DNA of 64,000 nt from JASJCL01 sp050291585 (GCA_050291585.1 JBNKKA010000002.1:12946-76945); one strand, 5' to 3'; positions 34,314-43,682 are shown, numbered from the stretch's first letter. Program-made: numbers and translations. Notes: generated by a model from the sequence alone, not told the origin.

Positions 34314-36293
34314 TTAGTCTGGGATGATCTTGATGTACTCTTTCTTGAAAACATCCCACTCGGCCTTCTCCGGATCGTACTTGGAGTTGACGAAGCAGAA
34401 CCAGTTCTCATCATCCTGGCCCGGACAGTCTGACTGATAGTAGAAACCTGGATAACGGGTCTCTTTACGGAACTGGATGTGGCGCAGGTGAGACTCCACC
34501 GTCCAGATGCGGTGGTAGATCTCCCAGGCTCTCATCAGCTCGTGCAGATCGCCGGCAGCCATCTTTTCACAGTCTTCGCGCATGGTCTGAAGTAGATCCA
34601 TGACAATTTCAAGACTCTTGTTGCTGGTCTGGTAGAAGGTGGCCGTACCAGCACCATACTCATGGGTTGCCTTCATCAACCGGTACATCATGCCTTCGGG
34701 CTTGATGTAGTTGGGGTTGATGTTGATGGCGGTGGTGTATTCGCAGTGGTCGAGGAAGGTGCGAACCGGTTTGTAAACCAGGTCGACCAGCTCTTCCTTG
34801 GACTGTTTCAGGGTCGGGGTGAAGTCGGCGAAGTCTTTCGCATAGCGCACCATCTGCTTGGCGGCGATACGACCTTCGGCATGGGAGCCGGAGGAGAACT
34901 TGTGACCGGAGCCACCGACGCCGTCACCAGAGGTGAACAGACCTTCAACGGTAGTCATCTGCTTGTAGACCTTGCCGTTGCGGGCTTTGATCTTGTAGGA
35001 ATCCGGTACCCAGTCATAGTCCGGGCCGGAAGCCCAGAGACCACAGCAACCGGAGTGGGAACCCAACAGGTAAGGTTCGGTGGGCATAACTTCTGAGTTT
35101 TTCTTCTCCGGCTCACAGTCCTGAGCACACCACAAGTTGGCCTGACCGCAGGTCATGTCGAGGAAATCTTCCCAAGCTTCGGATTCAAGGTGCTTGAGTT
35201 CCTTCTTGTCCATGGTCTCGCCGAGAGTGGCCAGAGCGGTAACGGTGTCCATCATGATGGGACCGCGACCCTCTTTCATTTCGAAGAGCATCAGGTGGTT
35301 ACGCAGACAGGTCGGGGTGATGGCGGCAGTGCCGTAAGGTGCATAGCGCTCCAGCTCGGCCTTGGCGGCATCACTGCCGGCAAAGGCTTCACCCAGGCCG
35401 TTGAGGGTCTTGGCTTTGAACAGCAGGAACCAGGCACCGACCGGACCGTAACCGTCTTTAAAACGCGCCGGCGTGAAACGGTTCTCCATCATGGTCATCT
35501 CGGCGCCGACCTTCATGGCCATGGTGTAGGTGGAACCAGCGTTCCAGACCGGGTACCAAGCACGACCCTTACCCTCGCCAACCGAACGCGGCTGGTAGAT
35601 GTTGACGGCGCCACCGCAGGCCACCATCATGGTCTTGCATTTGATGATGTAGACTTTATTCTCACGGACGGAGAAACCAACCGCGCCGGCGATCTGATTT
35701 GGCTGATTGGCGTCCAAGAGCAGTTCGACGATGAAGCAGCGCTCGATGATGTTGTCTTCGCCCAGGGCGAGTTTGGCGGCTTCGGCGACGATTCTCTTGT
35801 AAGATTCGCCGTTGATCATGATCTGCCATTTACCGGTTCGGACCGGCTGGGCGCCAGCTTTAAGGGTACCCATCTTCTGGCCTTTTTTACCGTCGAGGTT
35901 TTTACCTTCTTCGGTTTTCTTCCAGACAGGCAGACCCCACTCCTCGAACAAGTGGACAGAGTCATCAACGTGACAACCTAGATCGAAGATCAAGTCTTCA
36001 CGAACCAAACCCATGAGGTCGTTACGCACCATGCGGACGTAATCTTCAGGGCTGTTGTCCCCGATGTAGGTGTTGATGGCGGAGAGGCCCTGAGCAACGG
36101 CACCGGATCTTTCCATGGCAGCCTTGTCGCACAGCAGAACGCTCTGGCCATCTTGCAGCCATTTTTTAACCTCAAACGCGGTACCGCAGGCAGCCATACC
36201 ACCGCCAACGATCAGAATATCAACTTCGCGCTCCTCGACTTCCGGATCCCTTACGGCTTTGAGTTCACCCAGAACTTTGTTCGGTAATGCCAT
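34314..36293 (-). CDS. aprA: Adenylylsulfate reductase, alpha subunit
   Basis: AprA is the flavoprotein subunit of the cytoplasmic dissimilatory APS reductase. It reduces APS to sulfite and AMP. The 659-aa length fits. The FAD motif is ILIVGGGMAACGTAFEV near residue 25; other recognisable stretches are NGESYKRIVAEAA, RAWYPVWNAGSTYTMA, GSHSGCCGLWASGP and SGSHAEGRIAAKQM. TTAGGAGGATAGAT lies before the ATG. It follows aprB by 66 nt and ends at a strong terminator. Confidence 0.98.
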   Translation of the reverse strand: MALPNKVLGELKAVRDPEVEEREVDILIVGGGMAACGTAFEVKKWLQDGQSVLLCDKAAMERSGAVAQGLSAINTYIGDNSPEDYVRMVRNDLMGLVREDLIFDLGCHVDDSVHLFEEWGLPVWKKTEEGKNLDGKKGQKMGTLKAGAQPVRTGKWQIMINGESYKRIVAEAAKLALGEDNIIERCFIVELLLDANQPNQIAGAVGFSVRENKVYIIKCKTMMVACGGAVNIYQPRSVGEGKGRAWYPVWNAGSTYTMAMKVGAEMTMMENRFTPARFKDGYGPVGAWFLLFKAKTLNGLGEAFAGSDAAKAELERYAPYGTAAITPTCLRNHLMLFEMKEGRGPIMMDTVTALATLGETMDKKELKHLESEAWEDFLDMTCGQANLWCAQDCEPEKKNSEVMPTEPYLLGSHSGCCGLWASGPDYDWVPDSYKIKARNGKVYKQMTTVEGLFTSGDGVGGSGHKFSSGSHAEGRIAAKQMVRYAKDFADFTPTLKQSKEELVDLVYKPVRTFLDHCEYTTAININPNYIKPEGMMYRLMKATHEYGAGTATFYQTSNKSLEIVMDLLQTMREDCEKMAAGDLHELMRAWEIYHRIWTVESHLRHIQFRKETRYPGFYYQSDCPGQDDENWFCFVNSKYDPEKAEWDVFKKEYIKIIPD

Positions 36294-36359
36294 ATCTATC
36301 CTCCTAATGATGTAGATTTCGAATGGTTGGGCACAATGCTAATACGTCTAGGGAGACCC

Positions 36360-36791
36360 TTAGACCTTGGGTGTGGGGATCTCGTAGCCGTCGGCTTCCT
36401 CGGTGGAGAGCAGATAGCTGTCCAGATCCTTGCCTTTCAGATCCGTGTACGCATTGGCAGCGCCTTCAGGAGTGGTCCGGATGGGGAACTTGAAGCGTTT
36501 GATGAGACCATTGCGGAACTTACAGGTCCACATGACATCTTCGGTACCCATCATGGGCATAATGCTGGATCCCAGAGGCACGAAGTCTGCGTAGCCTCTA
36601 ACCTCAATTGCCTGGGTGGGGCAAATTTTGACACAGGAAAAGCACTCCCAGCACTGATCGGGTTCCTGGTTGTAAGCCTTCATTGCATTGGGGTCCAGAA
36701 CCATCAGGTCATTGGGGCAGATGTACATGCAGGCGGTCTTATCGCCACCTTTGCAGCCGTCGCATTTTTCCTGAATGACAAAACTCGGCAT
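36360..36791 (-). CDS. aprB: Adenylylsulfate reductase, beta subunit
   Basis: AprB carries two [4Fe-4S] clusters that pass electrons to the FAD of AprA. The 143-aa protein shows both motifs: C10, C13, C21, C25 (CDGCKGGDKTACMYIC) and C47, C50, C53, C57 (CWECFSCVKICP). The C-terminal tail that wraps AprA is present. TTAGGAGGTATTG precedes the ATG. A perfect palindrome lies about 50 nt upstream of the start. Confidence 0.98.
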   Translation of the reverse strand: MPSFVIQEKCDGCKGGDKTACMYICPNDLMVLDPNAMKAYNQEPDQCWECFSCVKICPTQAIEVRGYADFVPLGSSIMPMMGTEDVMWTCKFRNGLIKRFKFPIRTTPEGAANAYTDLKGKDLDSYLLSTEEADGYEIPTPKV

Positions 36792-37329
36792 TTACAATAC
36801 CTCCTAATCTTAAACGGTGAAAGAATCAGAACTCGCAATTTCCAAACCGGGTTTGGAACAGCCTTCCTTTTCGCACCCCCCTTCTGAACTCAAGATTTAC
36901 ATGTATAACCATATCCACAGAAGACCAACGGTCTTTTTCAGCGATTCAGCATGCAACCATACCTTTAATTTCACTCGGGATATGTCCGCATGCGATTAAT
37001 TATAGATATCAATAATGCAGAATTATTATGTATGATTTCAGGAAGATATCGTGAAGCAAGGTAATTTGTTTACCACCCCGCCATGGCCTTGTCAAGTATT
37101 TTCGGGGCGCCCAAATTGCAAAGGTGGCAAACACTTACGGGCGTTCTCCTATGGGTATTTACCCACTTGGCACATGTAGATAGCTACGCGAATTACACCA
37201 CTATATATGGTATGCATTTACCAGGCCCCGAGTGACCGTTGACAGGCACCTAGGCCCCGTTGCATTATTCGCGACGCATCGGCACCAAAGAGGAACCCCA
37301 CTTCAGGCAAGCAGGCAGAGGAGACGCCC
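36792..37329. other. 538-nt control region between aprB and a YkgJ-type gene (divergent)
   Basis: The two flanking genes diverge, so both promoters should be here. The stretch 36930-37080 is AT-rich. No gene is supported. Apart from the palindrome at 36840-36858, I could not assign a -35/-10 pair with confidence. Confidence 0.5.
36840..36858. promoter_or_regulatory. Perfect 9+1+9 palindrome upstream of aprB
   Basis: TTCCAAACC-G-GGTTTGGAA is a perfect inverted repeat 49-67 nt before the aprB ATG. There is no T-run beside it on the minus strand, so it is not a plain terminator. It could be a dimeric regulator site or a hairpin in the apr leader mRNA. Confidence 0.45.
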
Positions 37330-38052
37330 ATGCAACCCGCATTTCACCCACTGATAGCAGACCAGAGCTTCCGCTTTGCCTGCCACCCTGAGGTGCCCTG
37401 TTTCAACCAGTGCTGCCGGGATCTGACCCAGCTCCTCACGCCCTACGACATCCTACGCCTGAAACAGCACCTCAAATGCGCTTCGGCCCAATTCCTCAGC
37501 GCCCACACCATCGAAAGCACCGGGCCCCAGAGCGGCCTGCCCATCATCGCCCTCAAACCCGTGGGGGCCGAACGCTTATGCCCCTTTGTTGGCGACCAGG
37601 GATGCACCGTCTACTCGGATCGCCCCGCCTCCTGCCGCACCTATCCCTTGGCAAGGGCCGTGGGTATCCACCCCGCCACCGGCGAGCGCATGGAACAGTT
37701 TGCCCTTATTCGGGAACCCCACTGCCACGGATTTAGCTGTGACCAAGAACAATCTGCCCAAGAGTGGGTGGCCGACCAGGGTCTCGAGCCCTACAACGAG
37801 ACCAACGACCGCCTGCTGAGCCTCATCCAGCATAAGCGCAGGCTGGGCAAAGCCCCCCTCAATCCCAGCCAGCGTGCCCGGTTCCATCTCGCCCTCTACA
37901 ATCTGGACGAATTCCGCCTCTGCCTCAAAGAAGGTGACCTTCCCATCCCCGCCCCCTTATCAGAAATGGCGGTGGCTGCATTGGGCGGCGATGATACCGA
38001 CCTCCTGGGATTCGCCATCCCATGGGTCCAGGCCGTGGTATTCGGATCCTGA
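37330..38052 (+). CDS. YkgJ-family cysteine cluster protein
   Basis: The 240-aa protein shows the YkgJ pattern C18-x5-C24-x3-CC (CHPEVPCFNQCC). A second group follows in CPFVGDQGCTVYSDRPASCRTYP near residue 85. These eight or so cysteines are thought to bind a metal or Fe-S cluster; the function is unknown. AGGCAGAGGAGACGCC precedes the ATG. It is one of three YkgJ-type proteins within 5 kb. Confidence 0.85.
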   Translation: MQPAFHPLIADQSFRFACHPEVPCFNQCCRDLTQLLTPYDILRLKQHLKCASAQFLSAHTIESTGPQSGLPIIALKPVGAERLCPFVGDQGCTVYSDRPASCRTYPLARAVGIHPATGERMEQFALIREPHCHGFSCDQEQSAQEWVADQGLEPYNETNDRLLSLIQHKRRLGKAPLNPSQRARFHLALYNLDEFRLCLKEGDLPIPAPLSEMAVAALGGDDTDLLGFAIPWVQAVVFGS

Positions 38053-38284
38053 CAGCGCCCATCATCTCTGGCCCTAGTCCGCCTTCGCCCAATGCTCAAA
38101 CTGAACCCGTTTTATTATATCTATTAGATGGACGGGTTCTAAAGCTTAAACGCAAGCTACCGATATTGAGGCTAGCGCCGCCGCGAACTCTAAAATCAAT
38201 TCATTACCAGATTACCACTCACTATCAGAATTCCACCGTGCCAATTGGGTCAGGGTCACGGTCAATTGAGGGAGCAAATCACCA

Positions 38285-40372
38285 TTGAAATCAATCAGTC
38301 TCAAAATTGGATCAAAGTTGCTCATCGCCTTCCTCCTCGTGGGGCTCATCCCTCTTGCCACCATCGGTGCCAGCTCGCTCATCACCGCCAAAGAGGCCCT
38401 CAACCAGGCGGCTATCGAAAAACTCGCGGCCATCGGGGAAACTCGACGCAACCAGGTGCAGACTTATGCAACGCAGGTCCTCACCGACGCAGAAACCATG
38501 GCACTCAGCATGGACGCCTTTATTCTCTACGAACAATTCGACATGTACGACAACCTGAGTACTGTCGAAGAGAACGGCCCCTACGATATTAACAATGCCG
38601 AATACAAATCCATCTGCGAAGAGAACGGCAAAAACTTGTCTCGTCTCTATAAAGAGGGCACCTACGCTGATGTTTACTTTTTGGGGGTCCCCTGGGGACA
38701 CGTCAAGTATTCGGCCGCCAAAGGACCAGACCTGGGCAGTAACCTGAACTCAGGCCCCTACAAAGATAGCGGTCTGGGAAAAGTGTGGCGGCAAGTCATA
38801 GAAACCAAGGCCGGTGCTTTCATTGATTTCGCCCCCTATGAAGCTGCCGATATGGCGCCCTCTGCCTTTGTGGGCCAACCCATCCCGGATGAGGACGGCG
38901 AGCTTTTAGGGGTACTCGCATTTCGCATTACTGCGGAACGTATCAATGCCATCATGCAGGAGCGCAGCGGTATGGGTAAAACCGGAGAGACCTACCTGGT
39001 CGGCCCCGATCAGTTGATGCGCTCCGACACCTATTTCGCCCCGGACCAGTTCAGCGTGGCCGCCAGCTTTGCCGACCCTCAGAAGGGCCGCATGGCCACA
39101 GAGGCGGCTCAACTCGCCCTGGCGGGCAATAGCGAAACCCGCATCACCGAAAACTACAAGGGCCAAAAGGTCCTCTCCAGCTTCGGCCCCATAGAGGTTG
39201 GCGGTTGCCAATGGGCGATAGTGGCCGAGATCGGCGCCAAAGAAGCTTTTTCTGCGGTTGCCCACCTACAGTGGTTGAGCGGCATTTTGACCCTGACCTG
39301 CTTAGGCGGCATCATCACCGTAGCCCTTTTACTAACCCGCGCCATCACGACGCCCCTGCGTAAGGGGGTGGCCTTCGCGGAAACAATGGCCCAGGGTGAT
39401 TTCAGCAACACACTCGAGGTTAAGGAGGGCGATGAGATCGGTGACCTGGGCGCCGCCCTGAACCGCATGACCCACAGCCTGGGGGAGATGCTCCAACAGA
39501 TCATCGCGGGCATCGACACCCTCTCAGGTTCTTCCAGTGAACTCAATCAGCTTTCTGAGCAGATGTCCAGCGGCTCAGAACAGACCGCTGCCAAATCCAA
39601 AACCGTCGCCAGTGCATCCGAGGAGATGAACAGCAATATGAACTCGGTGGCGGCCGCCATGGAGGAGGCCGCCACAAACCTGACCTCGGTGGCCTCCGCG
39701 TCCGAGGAGATCTCCGACACTATCAACGACATCGCCAACAACTCGGACCGCGCCCGCAAGATCACCGGCGACGCCGTGCAGCAAGCCCAGACCGCATCCG
39801 AAACCGTCGGTCATCTCGGGACTTCGGCCCTGGAGATCGGCAAGGTGACCGAGGCGATCACGGAGATCTCGGAGCAGACCAACTTATTGGCCCTCAACGC
39901 TACCATCGAGGCCGCCCGGGCCGGCGAGGCCGGCAAAGGGTTTGCCGTAGTAGCCAACGAAATAAAAGAGCTGGCCAAACAGACCGCCACAGCCACCCAG
40001 GATATCAAACGTCAGGTGACGGGCATCCAGGGCACATCCGAAAATGTTGCGGCCGCCATCAACCAGATTACGGGCGTCATCAGCGAGATCGACGAGATCG
40101 TCACCACCATCGCCACGGCGGTGGCGGAACAGTCCAGCACCTCCCAGGAGATCGCCAGCAACGTCAACCAGGCCTCAGTGGGCATTACCGAGGTAAACCA
40201 CAACATCGCCCAGAGTTCCGCCGTGTCGGACAGCATATCCCAGGATATCGGCGAGGTCACCCACCTCACCGACGAAATCAACCAGAGCAGCAGCAAGGTC
40301 AGCGAAAGCGCCGACAGCCTCTCCTCCCTGGCGGGCAAACTCAAGGATATGGTCCAGCGCTTCCGCATCTGA
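38285..40372 (+). CDS. Methyl-accepting chemotaxis protein
   Basis: The 695-aa transducer has TM1 near 10-32, a large periplasmic dCache-like sensor (about 35-315), TM2 near 322-345, and HAMP (TRAITTPLRKG onward). The MA signalling domain has the hairpin ITEISEQTNLLALNATIEAA, then RAGEAGKGFAVVANEIK. Start is TTG at 38285 behind GAGGGAGC. No CheR-docking pentapeptide ends the protein (it ends MVQRFRI). The sensed compound is unknown. A hairpin terminator follows. Confidence 0.93.
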   Translation: MKSISLKIGSKLLIAFLLVGLIPLATIGASSLITAKEALNQAAIEKLAAIGETRRNQVQTYATQVLTDAETMALSMDAFILYEQFDMYDNLSTVEENGPYDINNAEYKSICEENGKNLSRLYKEGTYADVYFLGVPWGHVKYSAAKGPDLGSNLNSGPYKDSGLGKVWRQVIETKAGAFIDFAPYEAADMAPSAFVGQPIPDEDGELLGVLAFRITAERINAIMQERSGMGKTGETYLVGPDQLMRSDTYFAPDQFSVAASFADPQKGRMATEAAQLALAGNSETRITENYKGQKVLSSFGPIEVGGCQWAIVAEIGAKEAFSAVAHLQWLSGILTLTCLGGIITVALLLTRAITTPLRKGVAFAETMAQGDFSNTLEVKEGDEIGDLGAALNRMTHSLGEMLQQIIAGIDTLSGSSSELNQLSEQMSSGSEQTAAKSKTVASASEEMNSNMNSVAAAMEEAATNLTSVASASEEISDTINDIANNSDRARKITGDAVQQAQTASETVGHLGTSALEIGKVTEAITEISEQTNLLALNATIEAARAGEAGKGFAVVANEIKELAKQTATATQDIKRQVTGIQGTSENVAAAINQITGVISEIDEIVTTIATAVAEQSSTSQEIASNVNQASVGITEVNHNIAQSSAVSDSISQDIGEVTHLTDEINQSSSKVSESADSLSSLAGKLKDMVQRFRI

Positions 40373-40393
40373 ATGCTTTTCTCCCCAAAAGCA

Positions 40394-40434
40394 CAAAGGC
40401 CCCGGACTTTCCGTTGGAAATTCCGGGGCCTTTG
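40394..40434. terminator. Terminator hairpin between the MCP gene and a convergent YkgJ-type gene
   Basis: CAAAGGCCCCGGA (40394-40406) pairs with TCCGGGGCCTTTG (40422-40434). The T-run after it is short (TTTGTTTG). The AAAAG on the other side gives a similar T-rich tail on the minus strand, so it may serve both genes. Confidence 0.75.
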
Positions 40435-40475
40435 TTTGCAATTTAGACCAATCATATTCTCGACCGAAAATCTAT

Positions 40476-41258
40476 CTATTTCGGTCGAACCCTATCTGAC
40501 GGCAAACCCCAGACAAAGAGCTTAATCCACTCAAACCCGAACCTGAGCAGGGCCCGCTCACTGCGTCGCAGCTTACGCACCAGGGCCGGCTTGACCCGAT
40601 AGCGCTTCAGAAAACTGCTTTCAAATACAAAGCCCCTAAAACCGTCCATGTTGTAAGCCGCCATGAAGGCCATGCGTGCTCTGGACCCGCTGGGTCCCTC
40701 GGCTCCCCATGGATCTTTTAAAAAAAGACGTTTGACGGCGGCCCACTCGGCCGTCATGCGGTTGTGGGTGGCCGCCTCCTGGTCTTCGGCCCACCCCCTA
40801 AGATCCCACTCCTGGTCTTCATGCTGCCCCTGACAGAACTCCGGTGGCCGGAAAAAACCAACGATCTCGGGCGGATGTGAGGCGTCCCGGTAGTAGGCAC
40901 CCTGCTCCACGGGAAAAGTACGGCAGGTGTCCGGGCGGGCGGGATAGACGGCACAACCCTCGGGGGTCAGGAAAGGACAGGTGTGTTCCTCGTCTTCGCG
41001 CATGCGCAGGAGCACATCGGGAAAGGCGTTATCCGGCCGCAGAACCACATCCACATATGTGTCTATAAAAGTCTCGGCCGTCATGTCCAAATGACGTTTT
41101 AGCAGAAGGAGGTCGTAGGGGTAGAGAAACAAGTTGAGATTGCGGCAGCAGCGGTTGAAACAGTCCAGGCCGGCATGGCAGTGAAAACGAAACCGCTCCT
41201 TAGCTTTGATCTGGCGGCCAGGCAACTTCTGGATCTCGTTGGAATCGATGGATCTCAC
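40476..41258 (-). CDS. YkgJ-family cysteine cluster protein
   Basis: The 260-aa protein has CHAGLDCFNRCCR near residue 32 and CPFLTPEGCAVYPARPDTCRTFP near 100, the same two cysteine groups as the gene at 37.3 kb. It begins with GTG (41258) behind AAGGAATGA and lies about 20 nt after another YkgJ-type gene, so they are probably co-transcribed. Function is unknown. Confidence 0.82.
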   Translation of the reverse strand: MRSIDSNEIQKLPGRQIKAKERFRFHCHAGLDCFNRCCRNLNLFLYPYDLLLLKRHLDMTAETFIDTYVDVVLRPDNAFPDVLLRMREDEEHTCPFLTPEGCAVYPARPDTCRTFPVEQGAYYRDASHPPEIVGFFRPPEFCQGQHEDQEWDLRGWAEDQEAATHNRMTAEWAAVKRLFLKDPWGAEGPSGSRARMAFMAAYNMDGFRGFVFESSFLKRYRVKPALVRKLRRSERALLRFGFEWIKLFVWGLPSDRVRPK

Positions 41259-41278
41259 TTGGATTCATTCCTTAATCT

Positions 41279-41953
41279 TTAGGCGGTGGAGCCAACGCCA
41301 TCTCCATCGTCGGCAAAGGCGACGAGGCATTCGGCCAGGGTCATGTGCAACCGGATGGGGGCCTCAATGTGGCGACGCAAGCCCTGCTCCAACTGGGCCA
41401 GTCTCCGGTAAAAGGGGGTCCGGTCCAGGCGGCGCGACACCTCTCCCCTGGAAAGGGTATCGAACGAATGGCAGCCCGGCCCGTTGATGACGCGGCCGTC
41501 TGGCCGGCGCAATTCGTGGGGAACACCGTGCAGGCGGCAGATCATCGGGCGATAGGCATAGAGTGCGCAGCGCCCCGCCACGTTAATGGGGCACATGGAG
41601 CGGGGCGGCCCGTCGAATTCGTCTGCCGGAGCCGCGTCGATAGCCACCTGGGTGGCCACCGCACGCCCATAGAGGTCTTCTCGATCTGGCTCGGAGAGGG
41701 TGTTCAATCCATGAATGAGCAGCAGGAATTCAGCGTAGGTGTGGTGGTAGAAGACCGTGCGGCAGCAGCTCTCTTCACAGCCCTGGCAGGTAAATCCATA
41801 GTGAGCTGCGACTTCAGTGTAACCTCGATCCATCTCCGCCAGAATCTCCGTAACCTCAGCCTGGACATCTTTGATCCCATTGAGCCGCCGCGCAATGGAT
41901 TGAAGATGGCGCGCTTGCTCTATAGGACTATGGGTGGGTCGCTGCAAGGACAA
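41279..41953 (-). CDS. YkgJ-like cysteine cluster protein, variant form
   Basis: This 224-aa protein has a YkgJ-like cluster, CQGCEESCC, near residue 55 and CPINVAGRCALYAYRPMICRLHG near residue 125. Two His (FYHH) lie just after the first cluster. It differs from the other two copies by a longer helical N-terminus and a different C-terminus. It is first in a two-gene unit with the 40476-41258 gene. Confidence 0.78.
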   Translation of the reverse strand: MSLQRPTHSPIEQARHLQSIARRLNGIKDVQAEVTEILAEMDRGYTEVAAHYGFTCQGCEESCCRTVFYHHTYAEFLLLIHGLNTLSEPDREDLYGRAVATQVAIDAAPADEFDGPPRSMCPINVAGRCALYAYRPMICRLHGVPHELRRPDGRVINGPGCHSFDTLSRGEVSRRLDRTPFYRRLAQLEQGLRRHIEAPIRLHMTLAECLVAFADDGDGVGSTA

Positions 41954-42134
41954 ACTCCCAAAAGAATCGGAAAAAAATTAGGCGGGCAGGATCAGCCGCC
42001 GGCCAACGCACCTCCCACAAAAATTCTCAAATATTGTGCACTCGGCGAAAAGTTTTATATTTACCCATAGGCACCTGCGATTGTAAAGCGCTATCCAAGC
42101 GACTGAGACACCACCAGAAGGGAGTTCGCCGAAA

Positions 42135-42695
42135 ATGGGTCATCATCTTATCATGGGGAGCCTGGCAGACATCCTGACCGGCGAACCCCTCGACGACACG
42201 CATGATGAACGCTACCGCCAAGACCTCATCCGCCTGCTCCTGGATGACAAGGGCTACCAAAAGGCCAACATTTCCGCACGCCATGCGCTGACCGTCCGCG
42301 CGGACGCGCGCAGCGGCACCCTGGCCATCGACCTCCTTGTGACCCTGGAGGAACGCATCACCATGCTCATCAAGTACGGCCCGGGCTCCCTGGTCACCCG
42401 CGAACGTGCCGTCCTGGCCGCTGGACGCCTGGTGGCCCCCTACCAGATCCCCATCGTCGTCATCACCAATGGGAAAGATGCCCATATTATGGACGGTGCC
42501 AAAGGAAAAGTGATCGCCACCGGCCTGGATGCCATCCCGGATCGGGATCAACTCAGAGAGATTCGTCGCAAAGCCACCTTTGACAGCATCAGCGTATCGA
42601 GGGTTGAAAGGGAGTCACGCCTGTTGTATTGCTATGAGATTGACGGTGCCTGCCCTTGCGACGACACCATCTGTCGCTTGCCGGAATCGTTCTGA
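42135..42695 (+). CDS. Solitary HsdR N-terminal-like domain protein
   Basis: The 186-aa protein resembles the N-terminal nuclease domain of type I restriction HsdR subunits. It has the order TLAIDLLVTLEERITMLIKYG and then PIVVITNGKDAHIMD, but no helicase, and no hsdS or hsdM nearby. The PD-(D/E)xK pattern looks incomplete: the expected E-x-K reads LIK. A CPCDDTIC tail adds three Cys. ATG 42135 has AAGGGAG 14 nt upstream; 42153 is an alternative. It is probably not a restriction enzyme. Confidence 0.65.
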   Translation: MGHHLIMGSLADILTGEPLDDTHDERYRQDLIRLLLDDKGYQKANISARHALTVRADARSGTLAIDLLVTLEERITMLIKYGPGSLVTRERAVLAAGRLVAPYQIPIVVITNGKDAHIMDGAKGKVIATGLDAIPDRDQLREIRRKATFDSISVSRVERESRLLYCYEIDGACPCDDTICRLPESF

Positions 42696-42750
42696 GAAAG
42701 ATCCCGGCCACGCACCGCAAAAGGCCAGATTTTTGTGCGGAAGTGTTTTT

Positions 42751-42781
42751 TTGCTTGCAATTACTGGTAGCTTTATATAAT
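42751..42781 (+). promoter_or_regulatory. Candidate promoter of the infC operon
   Basis: A perfect TATAAT lies at 42776-42781. Upstream are TTGCTT (42751-42756, 19-nt spacer) and TTGCAA (42755-42760, 15-nt spacer); neither spacing is ideal. The 340-nt gap 42696-43035 holds no gene, and this is the only strong promoter-like sequence I see in it. The implied infC leader is about 250 nt. Confidence 0.45.
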
Positions 42782-43035
42782 TGGGCTAATTTACATCTAA
42801 ACCAAGCGCTTCATCTTTCTCGTGATTTTCTATTATTTATATTTTCAGGCGCTTAGTTGGTCGTATTAAGAAATATCCGCCCAAGGCGACCCGGAGAAGC
42901 GCTTCAGTGACGCGCTAGTGGCGCTTCGCGGTCTTTCTGTGTTCGAACTTTGCGCACAGGACTCTCTGGAGCGGAGCAACGAATAATGGCCACACATGAG
43001 AACCGAATCGGAAACATTACTTAGGAGGTGCCAGA

Positions 43036-43575
43036 ATAGCTTCGCCGAAAAACTATAAAGGTGGCAGCAGATCGGATCGCGTTAATATCAACAAGAATAT
43101 CCGTGCTCGGCAGGTTCGTGTCATCGAACCCGATGGAAACCAGCTCGGTATTCTGACGATTCAAGAAGCCCTTGACACAGCCAATAGAGCAGGCCTGGAC
43201 CTCGTAGAGGTATCGCCCAATGCAAATCCACCGGTTTGCAAAATCATGGACTATGGGCGCTTTAAATACGAACAAACAAAGAAACAGCAAGAGGCCAAGA
43301 AAAAGCAGAGTGCTTTCCAGTTGAAAGAGATCAAAGTTCGGCCGAAAACTGGAGAGCACGATCTGCAGACCAAGCTGGGTCACATTCGCAAATTCATCGA
43401 ACGGCGCGACAAGGTCAAGGTAACCGTGATGTTCCGCGGCAGAGAGATCACCTTGTCGGCTCGCGGACGCGAACTCCTCATGCGAATCGCCACAGAGGTT
43501 GAAGAGATTGCGGCGGTGGAACAATCACCCAAGTTTGAAGGCCGCACCATGATGATGATCCTGGCACCGCGCTAG
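43036..43575 (+). CDS. infC: Translation initiation factor IF-3, AUA start codon
   Basis: IF-3 binds the 30S subunit and checks start-codon pairing. The reading frame gives ASPKNYKGGSRSDRVN after the first codon, then the IF-3 N domain (VRVIEPDGNQLGILTIQEAL, VEVSPNANPPVCKIMDYGRF) and C domain (KEIKVRPKTGEHDL, KVTVMFRGREI). Length is 179 aa, normal for the family. Between the in-frame stop at 42997-42999 and the first ATG (43246) there is no ATG, GTG or TTG; AGGAGGTG (43023-43030) is placed 6-7 nt before ATA 43036. Non-canonical starts are known for infC (AUU in E. coli) and allow autoregulation. Confidence 0.93.
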   Translation: MASPKNYKGGSRSDRVNINKNIRARQVRVIEPDGNQLGILTIQEALDTANRAGLDLVEVSPNANPPVCKIMDYGRFKYEQTKKQQEAKKKQSAFQLKEIKVRPKTGEHDLQTKLGHIRKFIERRDKVKVTVMFRGREITLSARGRELLMRIATEVEEIAAVEQSPKFEGRTMMMILAPR

Positions 43576-43682
43576 CTTTTGGATGTATTTTAGACCCCTC
43601 GCTAGGACGAGCAGAAAGCGAATCTATAGTACAGACGCTGATAATGCGCGAATAGCGGGAACAAAGAGTAACCAAGTTTAGG

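Noticed and set aside
42135..42695. Type I restriction system
   Set aside because: Only an HsdR_N-like domain is present; there is no hsdM, hsdS or helicase, and the active site looks incomplete.
43246..43575. Short infC beginning at the first ATG
   Set aside because: It would cut away the IF-3 N-terminal domain, whose sequence continues in frame upstream to the AUA start.
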